Assembly: GCA_964370715.1 (NCBI GenBank)
Contig: CAYJKJ010000016.1
Span: 1 to 64,000 of the forward strand
Direction: 5' to 3'
Source: CAYJAY01 sp964370715
GTDB lineage: Bacteria; Bacillota; Clostridia; Oscillospirales; Ruminococcaceae
DNA length: 64,000 nucleotides
Part shown: one piece after another, positions 27,820-35,414 of the stretch
Numbering within the stretch: position 1 is the first letter of the stretch
Layout of the letters: each line of letters starts with the position of its first letter
Position numbers and translations under genes: made by a program
The notes under the pieces: model-generated
Seen by the model: the letters and a program-made list of their open reading frames with translations, nothing else
Databases searched by the model: none
Told to the model about the DNA's origin: nothing

Positions 27820-28091
27820 AATTCCCCTTCTTATGTTGATTTTTATGCAATGAACTTGCAATAGTATCTATTGACTAAAATATAACAATGTGATATCGTA
27901 ATATTAATGAATAAATTAACCATGTTTTGCAATGTTTTTACTGCGATATTTTGTAAAAAAACTGCGTTGTTTCGATTTTGCATCTAAACATTATTTTTTG
28001 ATTTAAGCATATGTTGGTATTAAAAGATCAAGTTGTAGTTTTTATGCAAAAGTTTCGTTTTGTTGGATAGAAAGGAATAAGGTTTTTAGAT

Positions 28092-28289
28092 ATGACAAAT
28101 AATGATGATAATAAATATACAAGATCGTTATTAATTTTATCAATAATAACGCTTATTACGACAGTTTTTATCATTCTTTTAGCGTTTCGCTTTGCAACAA
28201 ACGACGATATTTTTCATATCATGCTACTTGTTGCGTTTGCATTAGGGGTGGTTTTTGTCATTCTTTTAGCAAGGGTCTTTCGTTTCTAG
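28092..28289 (+). CDS. Small membrane protein, two transmembrane helices
   Basis: A 65-residue hypothetical protein. A hydrophilic N-terminus (about 1-10, Asn/Asp-rich) is followed by two hydrophobic segments (about 12-31 and 39-63) separated by a short polar turn TNDD, ending RVFRF. The Shine-Dalgarno GAAAGGAA lies upstream. A terminator follows closely, so it is monocistronic. No family was recognised. It is divergent from a LysR regulator, which may control it. Confidence 0.7.
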   Translation: MTNNDDNKYTRSLLILSIITLITTVFIILLAFRFATNDDIFHIMLLVAFALGVVFVILLARVFRF

Positions 28290-28322
28290 ACATTATAACA
28301 ATCAAAATTTAAACAAACATTA

Positions 28323-28364
28323 AAAACAACCCTTTAAACCTCATAGGTTAAAGGTTGTTTTTTT
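28323..28364. terminator. Bidirectional terminator between small membrane protein and cyclophilin gene
   Basis: Near-perfect stem AACAACCCTTTAAACC/GGTTAAAGGTTGTT with a 5-nt loop and a TTTTTTT tail on the plus strand. A-rich sequence upstream supplies T's on the minus strand. Confidence 0.85.
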
Positions 28365-28400
28365 GTGCATGAAAATTGATTTAAAAATTGTAAAGGTTCT

Positions 28401-29192
28401 TTATTCTTTTGGCTGTTCCTCTGTGTCTTCTTCGGGAGGTTGCTCGTCTTGTTCTTCGGGTGTTGCCTCATCTTGGTCGTCAGACTGTTCAACAAATGAA
28501 TCGATAGTTATTGAATTAATAACAACATCTCTTTCGGGGCGATCATACTCGTCGGTTTTAACGGCGGCTATCTCTTTAACAACATCCAAACCTTGATAGA
28601 CCTGGCCTACAATGGTGTATTCTCCGTCGATAGTTGGGCGCCCGCCAAGTAGCTTATAAGCCTCGATAGCAGCGGTTGGATATTTGCCTTGTTCCATCTG
28701 GGTTATCATGTCGGAGCTAATTAAACCATCTGATATGATATAGAATTGGCTAAGATTTTGGTCGGCTTTTGCGTTAGCAATACCTACTGCGCCGGTGAAA
28801 TGAAACAGATCTTTGCTGGGTTCATTTTCATAAGGCTCGGAAAAGATTGATTTTCCGCTATCGCCAACTCCGGTATGGTCACCGGCTTGAATTAATGCGC
28901 CGTTTAAAACTCTGTGGAACGTTAGCTCATTATAGTAGCCGTCTTTTGCAAGCGCTGTTAAATTTTGATATGCCTTTGGGGCAATGTCATCAAAAAGAAC
29001 TATTCGTATTTCGCCCTTGCTTGTGTCTACTATCGCAATTGGGTCTCCTTGTTTTGGCTGTTCAAGCTGTTTAACTTCAAAAGCTACTTGCTCCTCTTCG
29101 ATAGTTTGTTCTGAACAGCTTATGAGCAATAAGCATATCGACAACGCTAAAACAATTAATATTAATCTTTTCATTCTATTTAAAACTACCAT
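28401..29192 (-). CDS. Cyclophilin-type peptidyl-prolyl isomerase lipoprotein
   Basis: 263 residues, extracytoplasmic and lipid-anchored: a hydrophobic N-terminal helix ends in lipobox LISC. The cyclophilin fold spans about 50-235, with FHRVLNGALIQAGDHTG replacing the usual FHRVIxxFMIQGGD, so the catalytic Arg is kept. A strongly acidic, glutamate/glutamine-rich tail of about 30 residues follows. Start 29192 is chosen because AAAGGA precedes it by 6 nt. It is the last gene of the ZapA-like/dut/maf/minD/mgsA run. A folding role for exported proteins is inference from family and location. Confidence 0.9.
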   Translation of the reverse strand: MVVLNRMKRLILIVLALSICLLLISCSEQTIEEEQVAFEVKQLEQPKQGDPIAIVDTSKGEIRIVLFDDIAPKAYQNLTALAKDGYYNELTFHRVLNGALIQAGDHTGVGDSGKSIFSEPYENEPSKDLFHFTGAVGIANAKADQNLSQFYIISDGLISSDMITQMEQGKYPTAAIEAYKLLGGRPTIDGEYTIVGQVYQGLDVVKEIAAVKTDEYDRPERDVVINSITIDSFVEQSDDQDEATPEEQDEQPPEEDTEEQPKE

Positions 29193-29205
29193 TATCATTC
29201 CTTTA

Positions 29206-29607
29206 TTATTTGGGGTTGACGATGTTTCGCCAATCGAGGTCACCCCTTGAAAGGCTATGGATCAACGCTTCTGCTGTTGCGATGTTTGTTGCAACAGGGA
29301 TGTTGTGGACATCGCAAAGACGAAGCATATTAATTTCGTTTGGTTCGCTTTCCTTTGCCGATATAGGGTCACGGAAAAACAATAAAAGGTCGATTTCGTT
29401 GCAAGCAATGCGAGCGGAAATTTGTTGGTCTCCGCCTTGATATCCGCTTAAAAATCTTTGAATTGACATCCCGGTAGCTTCGCCCACCAATTTTCCGGTG
29501 GTTCCTGTTGCACTGATGTTGTGGCGAGAGAGAACTCCGCAGTATGCAATGCAGAATTGGACCATTAGTTCTTTTTTGCTGTCATGTGCTATTAATGCGA
29601 TATTCAT
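29206..29607 (-). CDS. mgsA: Methylglyoxal synthase-like protein with altered active site
   Basis: 133 residues, family length. Methylglyoxal synthase converts dihydroxyacetone phosphate to methylglyoxal and phosphate. Conserved parts: IALIAHD (active-site His near 8), GTTGKLV phosphate loop (about 36-42), GGDQQI with the catalytic Asp (about 59), and DVHNIPVATN near the C-terminus. The segment that normally reads PHEPD/PHDPD (His98 and Asp101 in the E. coli enzyme) here reads ESEPN, so both residues are substituted. Activity may be lost or changed. It lies between minD and the cyclophilin gene, as minD-mgsA neighbours do in Clostridia. Confidence 0.9.
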   Translation of the reverse strand: MNIALIAHDSKKELMVQFCIAYCGVLSRHNISATGTTGKLVGEATGMSIQRFLSGYQGGDQQISARIACNEIDLLLFFRDPISAKESEPNEINMLRLCDVHNIPVATNIATAEALIHSLSRGDLDWRNIVNPK

Positions 29608-29638
29608 TTGTATTCACCTTCCTATATAAATTATAAAT

Positions 29639-30379
29639 CTATCTAACTATTAGCGGAACTTCTCTTCCGAGTATTCTTTCGGCTATGTTTGAAAAAACCG
29701 CCGCTCCAAGACCTTGCGGATTAAGCTGGGAGATTCCGGCTGCCGCTATGGCGATTTCATCGAGTTCCGGAACAACCCCTAGGATTCTAAGACCGACAAC
29801 GTCGATAACATAATCGAGGTTTGGAATAATTCCTTTAATAATCCTCTCGGGGATTAGATGGTTGATAACCATTCTAACATCCGAGACTCTAAGATCGAAC
29901 AGCTTGTCCGCAACATTATGGGCATCTCGAATGCTTGAGGGGTCTGGGCGAACAACAACTATAGCGCTCGTTGCAAGCTCTGCCGCCGCAATTATCGCTT
30001 GATTGTTTGGTGCTGTGTCTATTATAACAAATTCAAACTGTTGTGCAAGGTTTTTTAGGATATTAGAGAATCTTCCTATCGGCATAATAGCCGGAATAAA
30101 AGGCGCCGACATTACAAAAAGCCCTCTTGTTATAGAACTTTCGACGATAGCTTGGTTAACGTCGCATTTTTCCGATAACACATCGTGGACATTAAACACG
30201 GTGCTTGTCGTTGCGGCGGCTATTATATCAATAGAGCGATAACCGCTGTCTAGCTCTATTACAAGCGTTGAATGCCCCTTGCTAGCAAGCGCCGCACCAA
30301 TAAAAACCGAAACGGTTGATTTCCCGATACCGTCTTTGCCGGAGGCCACCATTATTATAGAACCCATATTTATGACCAT
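29639..30379 (-). CDS. minD: MinD-like ParA-family ATPase lacking the membrane-targeting tail
   Basis: 246 residues from ATG 30379; ATG 30367 is an alternative start. MinD proteins bind the membrane as ATP dimers and place the division site. The deviant Walker A reads GKDGIGKST rather than GKGGVGKTT: the signature and catalytic lysines are kept, but Asp replaces Gly. Walker B is VIIDTAP. The chain ends GREVPLIVR, just where Bacillus MinD continues into its amphipathic membrane-targeting helix, so that helix is missing. No minC or minE is adjacent. It sits between maf and mgsA, consistent with a reduced mre/min cluster. Confidence 0.88.
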   Translation of the reverse strand: MVINMGSIIMVASGKDGIGKSTVSVFIGAALASKGHSTLVIELDSGYRSIDIIAAATTSTVFNVHDVLSEKCDVNQAIVESSITRGLFVMSAPFIPAIMPIGRFSNILKNLAQQFEFVIIDTAPNNQAIIAAAELATSAIVVVRPDPSSIRDAHNVADKLFDLRVSDVRMVINHLIPERIIKGIIPNLDYVIDVVGLRILGVVPELDEIAIAAAGISQLNPQGLGAAVFSNIAERILGREVPLIVR

Positions 30380-30494
30380 GCACCTTTCTCACACAAAATT
30401 CCATGAAATACGGCATGGTTCCGTTTATAGCCACTTTGTTTGTGGTTGTAGTTAGCTTTTTTCAAACTATAAAAATTCCTTCAGGTGTGTAAGT

Positions 30495-31058
30495 TTATTT
30501 AACCACACCGATACCCTTTAATGTTTTGTATATTTCGCTAATGGGAAAGCCCATTACATTATAATAGTCGCCATTAATTTTCGAAATGAATTTTGCCGCA
30601 GCTCCTTGTATACCATACCCTCCGGCTTTGTCGAACGGTTCTTTTGTTTCGATGTATCGCTCTATCTCGTCGGTTGACATAGCTTCGAAATAGACCTTCG
30701 TTTTTGAAACAAAGCTTTTGGTGTCGGTTGGTGTTGATATGCAAACCCCTGTGTATACGTTGTGGGGTTTTCCGCTCAACATCGAAAGCATTGAAAAAGC
30801 ATCTTGTTGGTCTTTTGGTTTTCCAAGAATGTTGCCAAAAGCTTCGACGACGGTGTCGCAACCTATTATACAGTCTTCTCTATAGCTTTGTTTGATATCG
30901 AAACATTTATCATTAGCGAGCGCCAAGGCGAGTTTTTCTGCCGACAAACTTCCGTCGTTAAGTTCCGGCTTAAGGGAGGGAACAACCAAAAAGTCTTCGG
31001 TTATTGTTTTTAGCAGTTCCTGTCTTCTCGGAGAACCCGAGGCTAGTATTATCTTCAT
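30495..31058 (-). CDS. maf: Maf-like nucleotide pyrophosphatase
   Basis: 187 residues of the Maf/HAM1-like fold, which hydrolyses canonical or modified nucleoside triphosphates and is linked to division arrest in Bacillus. Visible motifs: SGSPRRQELL at residues 7-16 (nucleotide-binding), CDTVVEAFG (about 69, catalytic Asp), GKPKDQQDA and the SGKPHNVYTG segment. It is 11 nt downstream of dut and 115 nt before minD on the minus strand. In Clostridia it normally precedes mreBCD, which are missing here. Confidence 0.95.
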   Translation of the reverse strand: MKIILASGSPRRQELLKTITEDFLVVPSLKPELNDGSLSAEKLALALANDKCFDIKQSYREDCIIGCDTVVEAFGNILGKPKDQQDAFSMLSMLSGKPHNVYTGVCISTPTDTKSFVSKTKVYFEAMSTDEIERYIETKEPFDKAGGYGIQGAAAKFISKINGDYYNVMGFPISEIYKTLKGIGVVK

Positions 31059-31069
31059 TTAAAAAATCC

Positions 31070-31510
31070 TTAATTCTTTCCTGTTGATCCAAAACCGCCC
31101 TGCCCACGTTCGCTTTCGGTTAACGTTTCGCAAACTTCGGTTTCTACTGAAAGGCAGTTAATAACCATGAGTTGAGCAATTCTTTCGCCACAATCTACCG
31201 TGTAATCAATATCCGATATGTTGTGTAGGCCTACCGAAATTTCGCCACGATAGTCGCTGTCGATAACTCCCACGGCATTCGATAGGGTTATACCTTGCTT
31301 GATGGCAAGACCGCTTCTTGCAAAAACAAGCGCTACCGTGTCGGGGGAGGGGAGTTCTATTGCGATTCCGGTTGGAACCAAAACTCTTTCGCCGGGCTTT
31401 ATCGTTATCGGCGATTCGTTTGCGCTGTGCAGGTCGACTGCGGCCGAGCCGTCGGTTGCTCTTTTTGGGACAACTGCATTTTGTCTTAGCTTTTGAACTT
31501 TAAGTTTCAT
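31070..31510 (-). CDS. dut: Deoxyuridine 5'-triphosphate nucleotidohydrolase
   Basis: Hydrolyses dUTP to dUMP, limiting uracil in DNA and supplying thymidylate synthesis. 146 residues, trimeric family. All five dUTPase motifs can be read: AAVDLHS (1), ARSGLAIK (2), GVIDSDYRGEI (3, catalytic Asp), GERIAQL (4) and the C-terminal RGQGGFGSTG (5, P-loop-like lid). It begins 6 nt after the ZapA-domain gene stop, so is likely co-translated in the same operon. Confidence 0.97.
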   Translation of the reverse strand: MKLKVQKLRQNAVVPKRATDGSAAVDLHSANESPITIKPGERVLVPTGIAIELPSPDTVALVFARSGLAIKQGITLSNAVGVIDSDYRGEISVGLHNISDIDYTVDCGERIAQLMVINCLSVETEVCETLTESERGQGGFGSTGKN

Positions 31511-31516
31511 ATTGAA

Positions 31517-33667
31517 TTAAACACCCTCGGTCCAACTTAAATCGGGCATCTGACCCGTTTGTTGCATCTGCTGGTCTTCGGGTTGCTGTTGATGTTTGTT
31601 AACAGATTGAGTGTTAAAAAGCTCTTTAGTCGGCGAACCGCTGTGGTTCACGATTTTGCTGAAAGCGTCGGTGTCTTGGAAACCCATATCCTGTTCAGTT
31701 AGAGGGCCTTTTTTTATCGATTGTGTTTCAAAGAAATCATCGAACTCGGCCGGATTGATGTTGCCGATGTTCGCAAAGATTTCGGTTATATCGGGATCTT
31801 TTGGCTTTTGAACCTTTTTAATCTCTTTTGTGCTACCTCTTCGTTGCTTTCTAACCTGGGGTTCCCCTTGAGGCAACTCCATTCCGCTAGGTGGGTTTTG
31901 CTGCATAGCAACCTGTTGTTGCATAGCCGCCTGTTGTTGCGTAGCCGCCTGCTGTTGCATAGCCGCTTGTTGTTGCATTGCCATCTGCTGTTGCATAGCC
32001 GCTTGTTGTTGCATTGCCATCTGATGCTGCTGCATTGCTTGAGGGTGCATTTGTTGCATCTGTCCGTTATGGGGGGCGGCTTGCATACCCTGTTGAGAGA
32101 TAAGGGGAGGCTGCATATTGTTATTGGGGACGTGGGTCAAAAATTCAGTCGGGATGTTGTTTTCCGATTGGTTTTGCCTCGGTTGATTTTGGTTAAGCTC
32201 GGCACTAACAAAATCGTGTGGTGTGGGGGTTTCCCCAAATGTTGTTTGCTCGAATTTTTGAACGGCTTTTTTTTCGTTGTTATTTTGTTGTTCGGCTTCG
32301 AGAATCTTCTTTTTGTCTAGGGTTCTTGTGCTTATATCTTCGACTATGTTGTCGAGATATGCAGTTATCTCGAACTCATCCGTTGCGTTACTGTGTGGGC
32401 TTTTGGGTTTTTTATTATCCGCTTTCTCCACAATCGGAACGAAATCTGCCTCTTCCGGATCGTTGAAATTAACTTTTATATCGAAATCAAACTCAGACTT
32501 TATATTTAAGTTTGGGGGAGGTTGGTTCTCTTCGTCCTCGATATCCAGTTCGACAATGTCTTTATGGTCGGCTTCCTTTGATTTTGTTTGATTGTTTTTT
32601 TGGATATCACTTTTATTAAATAGTTTGGTTTCTTGATTAGAAACTTCATCTTTTTGTTCGGGGCTAGATTGTTGTTTAACGGGTTCTTCTTTAAGTTCAT
32701 CGAAAACATTTACAGAAGTTTTTTTGTTTTCGATATCCTGTTCAAGCTTTTGTTGCTCTTGTTTTTCTTTTTCAGCTTTTTCTTGTTCGGATTTTTTCTT
32801 TTCCTCTGCTTCTTTTTGTTCGGCTTTTCGTTGTTCTTCCGCTTTCTTCTCTTCCGCTTTCTTCTCTTCCGCCTTTTGTTCATCAATTTTCTTTTCTAGC
32901 TTTTTGCTTAACGAAGCAACGAGAGCTTCCGCAACAAGAGCTCTTTTTTCCATCTCGTCTAATTTCTTTTGAGCCTCAACAAGCTTTTTTTCAGCTTCGA
33001 TTGTTTTGCCGGAAGATTCCGCCTCTATCATCTCTTCGAGAACTCTAATGCTTTCGGAAAACTTCATTATCTCTTGACCACGATTTTCGAGGGAAGTTTC
33101 CAAAAATTTAATCTGTTCAACCTGGCTTTCGCCCAGCATTTTAAGATTGTCGAGTTCACTGTCTCGGGAAACAATATAGTCGTTAAGCGCCGTTATTCTT
33201 TCGTTTAAAGAAACGTTTTCGCTTTCAAGCTGTTGTTTTTCCGTTTCAAGAAGTTGTTTAGAAGTTTCAAGTTCGGCATTTTTGGCTCTCAACACATCGT
33301 CGGCATTGCCCGACCTTGAAAGGCTGTCGAGTTGATTTTTTGTTTTGCCCAGTTGCGATTCGAGAATAGAACATCTTTTGCGCTCTTCATCATACATAAG
33401 TTTTGCATTAGCCGCTTCCGAAAGATATTCTTTAATTTGGTTGCGCATATTAGCGGTAGATTTATCCGCTTTCCTATATTTATCGAGATAACTTATTGCG
33501 CATAGAATTGCGGTGTTTGTCAAAGACACACCGCTAGTTTCTGAAAACAACGCTTTTATATCACGTTCCAAAGTTTCCGCAAGTTTTATGACATAGCTGT
33601 CCTGTTCTTCCGTTTGAATACTGAACGAAACGCCACACACAGAAACCTTAACTTTATTACTGCTCAA
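31517..33667 (-). CDS. ZapA-domain protein with long coiled coil and repetitive C-terminus
   Basis: About 716 residues from a TTG at 33667, chosen because GAGG precedes it by 8-9 nt; a GTG three codons earlier is possible. The first 90 residues resemble ZapA (KVSVCGVSF, then AILCAISYLDKYRK), the FtsZ-ring protein that is normally about 90-110 residues. A coiled coil follows to about 250, then a Glu/Lys/Ala-rich helix (AEEKKAEEKK type, about 260-320), acidic linkers, and a Met/Gln/Ala-rich block of 6-residue repeats (about 540-590). The tail is basic, then polar. It heads the dut-maf-minD-mgsA operon, so a divisome role is likely but inferred. Confidence 0.8.
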   Translation of the reverse strand: MSSNKVKVSVCGVSFSIQTEEQDSYVIKLAETLERDIKALFSETSGVSLTNTAILCAISYLDKYRKADKSTANMRNQIKEYLSEAANAKLMYDEERKRCSILESQLGKTKNQLDSLSRSGNADDVLRAKNAELETSKQLLETEKQQLESENVSLNERITALNDYIVSRDSELDNLKMLGESQVEQIKFLETSLENRGQEIMKFSESIRVLEEMIEAESSGKTIEAEKKLVEAQKKLDEMEKRALVAEALVASLSKKLEKKIDEQKAEEKKAEEKKAEEQRKAEQKEAEEKKKSEQEKAEKEKQEQQKLEQDIENKKTSVNVFDELKEEPVKQQSSPEQKDEVSNQETKLFNKSDIQKNNQTKSKEADHKDIVELDIEDEENQPPPNLNIKSEFDFDIKVNFNDPEEADFVPIVEKADNKKPKSPHSNATDEFEITAYLDNIVEDISTRTLDKKKILEAEQQNNNEKKAVQKFEQTTFGETPTPHDFVSAELNQNQPRQNQSENNIPTEFLTHVPNNNMQPPLISQQGMQAAPHNGQMQQMHPQAMQQHQMAMQQQAAMQQQMAMQQQAAMQQQAATQQQAAMQQQVAMQQNPPSGMELPQGEPQVRKQRRGSTKEIKKVQKPKDPDITEIFANIGNINPAEFDDFFETQSIKKGPLTEQDMGFQDTDAFSKIVNHSGSPTKELFNTQSVNKHQQQPEDQQMQQTGQMPDLSWTEGV
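31898..32041. repeat. 18-bp tandem repeat inside the ZapA-domain gene
   Basis: About eight imperfect 18-bp units in phase from 31898 (the seventh ends at 32023, the last is degenerate). Each encodes six residues of the type AAMQQQ or MAMQQQ on the minus strand. Multiples of three bases keep the frame if copy number changes. Confidence 0.9.
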
Positions 33668-33848
33668 TCTGCACACCTCACATAAATATTACGTTATTCT
33701 TACTTACCCTTTTTATTATAACTTCTATTATAATAAAAATAAAGAAAAAAATAAATAGTTTTTTTGGAATATTTGCTAAAAAAGTTGTTTCTAAAGTGTA
33801 AAATTATTGTGGGTTATGTTTTTTCCCGAAAAAATGCTATGATTTCTC

Positions 33849-33877
33849 TTGCTTTTGGCTTGAAAAAAATATAAAAT
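33849..33877 (+). promoter_or_regulatory. Promoter of fba
   Basis: -35 TTGCTT (33849-33854), 17-bp spacer, -10 TAAAAT (33872-33877), 34 bp before the ATG. Confidence 0.65.
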
Positions 33878-33911
33878 AGCGTTAGAACATTATTTGAAAA
33901 GAGGATATTTT

Positions 33912-34847
33912 ATGCCATTAGTAAACACAAAAGAAATGTTTAAGAAAGCGTATGAAGGAAACTACGCAATAGGCGCATTCAACGTTAACAACATGGAGAT
34001 AATCCAAGGGATTACCGAAGCAGGAAAAGATCTTAATGCTCCGCTTATTCTTCAAGTGTCTTCGGGCGCTAGAAAATATGCGCAACACAACTATCTTGTT
34101 AAACTTGTTGAAGCGGCTCTTCTTGAAACAGACCTACCAATAGCACTACACCTTGACCACGGCGACACTTTTGAACTTTGCAAAAGCTGTATCGACGGCG
34201 GGTTCACCTCGGTTATGATTGATGGTTCGCACCATAGCTTTGAAGACAACATCAAATTGACAAAACAAGTTGTTGAATATGCCCACGACAAAGGGGTAAC
34301 GGTTGAAGGCGAACTCGGAAGACTAGCAGGAGTTGAAGACGACGTTAATGTATCTGCTGAAGATGCTTCCTACACACGTCCGGAAGAAGTTGAAGAATTT
34401 GTTAGCAAAACAGGCGTTGACAGCCTTGCTATCGCTATCGGCACAAGCCACGGCGCATTTAAATTCAAACCGGGCCAAAAACCGCAACTTCGTTTTGACA
34501 TTCTAGAAGAAATTTCGCAACGCCTACCGGGCTTCCCGATAGTTCTCCACGGTGCTTCATCGGTTATTCCTGAATATGTTGAGATGATCAACAAATTTGG
34601 CGGAAATATGCCGGATGCTATTGGAATTCCGGAAGAAATGCTAAGAAAAGCTGCTGAGATGGCTGTTTGCAAAATCAACATCGACAGCGATTTGCGCCTT
34701 GCATTAACAGGAACTCTTAGAAAATATTTCGCAGAAAACCCAAGCCACTTTGATCCTAGACAATATCTTTCGCCGGCAAGAACCGCAATCAAAGGGATGG
34801 TTGCTCATAAAATCAAAAACGTTCTCGGTTGCGACGGTAAAGCATAA
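33912..34847 (+). CDS. fba: Class II fructose-1,6-bisphosphate aldolase
   Basis: Zinc-dependent aldolase of glycolysis and gluconeogenesis. 311 residues from ATG 33912, preceded by AGAGG; a TTG six codons earlier would swallow the ribosome site. The zinc and substrate residues are visible: LHLDHGD (His pair near 77-80), VEGELGRLAG (Glu near 130), GTSHGAFK (His near 178), VLHGASS (His near 206) and NIDSD near 255. It is monocistronic, with its own promoter and terminator, consistent with a highly expressed glycolytic gene. Confidence 0.97.
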   Translation: MPLVNTKEMFKKAYEGNYAIGAFNVNNMEIIQGITEAGKDLNAPLILQVSSGARKYAQHNYLVKLVEAALLETDLPIALHLDHGDTFELCKSCIDGGFTSVMIDGSHHSFEDNIKLTKQVVEYAHDKGVTVEGELGRLAGVEDDVNVSAEDASYTRPEEVEEFVSKTGVDSLAIAIGTSHGAFKFKPGQKPQLRFDILEEISQRLPGFPIVLHGASSVIPEYVEMINKFGGNMPDAIGIPEEMLRKAAEMAVCKINIDSDLRLALTGTLRKYFAENPSHFDPRQYLSPARTAIKGMVAHKIKNVLGCDGKA

Positions 34848-34869
34848 GAAACAATATAACATGATTTCA

Positions 34870-34912
34870 AAAACAAGCCTTAAGCGGTTATCGCTTAAGG
34901 CTTGTTTTGCTT
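34870..34912 (+). terminator. Terminator of fba
   Basis: Perfect 17-bp stem (34870-34886 with 34892-34908) containing GCCTTAAGCG, with a 5-nt loop and ending in TTTT. Confidence 0.92.
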
Positions 34913-34932
34913 TGCACCAAGTAAATATGGCC

Positions 34933-34961
34933 AAAAAAAACAACCCCCAAGTAGGGGGCTG
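34933..34961 (-). terminator. Terminator of the YjfB-like gene
   Basis: On the minus strand, stem CCCCC/GGGGG with a 5-nt loop is followed by TTGTTTTTTTT. Confidence 0.85.
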
Positions 34962-35013
34962 CCAGTGATAAAACGTATTATAAAATCGCCTAACTACAGA
35001 TAAGATGAGGAAA

Positions 35014-35199
35014 TTATATCAACATATTAATGAATTGGCCTTCGGTTGCAGAGGGCGGGGGAGTTTGCGGCGTCATCTCAGCAACTAGTTTTAAGGCGCT
35101 ACTTTCAGCGAAATCCATCGTTTCTTTTAGTAGAGACAAACTGACTTGTTGTTGAACATCGACCATAGCAAGGTTCATGCTCATTGCTGCTATATCCAT
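35014..35199 (-). CDS. YjfB-like putative motility protein
   Basis: A 61-residue small protein of the YjfB family (named putative motility protein in databases). The pattern MDIAAMSM, then VQQQVSLSLLKETMD, is the family signature and predicts two helices; the C-terminal third is Pro/Thr-rich. The start has a weak ribosome site (GGGTG, 7-9 nt upstream). It is monocistronic with a clear terminator. No flagellar gene is in the window, and the biochemical role is unknown. Confidence 0.78.
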   Translation of the reverse strand: MDIAAMSMNLAMVDVQQQVSLSLLKETMDFAESSALKLVAEMTPQTPPPSATEGQFINMLI

Positions 35200-35414
35200 A
35201 TTTTTACACCCATATTCCTTTCTTTGGGTTTGAATTTAGAAAAAACAGTTTTCCTAAATCTCAAATTTTCAAAACAAATTTATAGTTCGATTTTCACCTT
35301 GAACGATAAATTCAATAAAATTATAACATAAAGCGTTCTATGTTTGCAATAGAAATAAATTTTTTAAAGATTACAAAAGGCCAAAAAGCTAAAGTTGGCT
35401 GTTGTTTTGATTAA

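Noticed and set aside
30380..30494. minC or minE fragment between maf and minD
   Set aside because: The 115-bp gap has no open frame resembling either protein on reading both strands.
31721..32320. Long plus-strand frame rich in Leu/His opposite the ZapA-domain gene
   Set aside because: It is a by-product of the 18-bp repeats and biased codon use of the real minus-strand gene.
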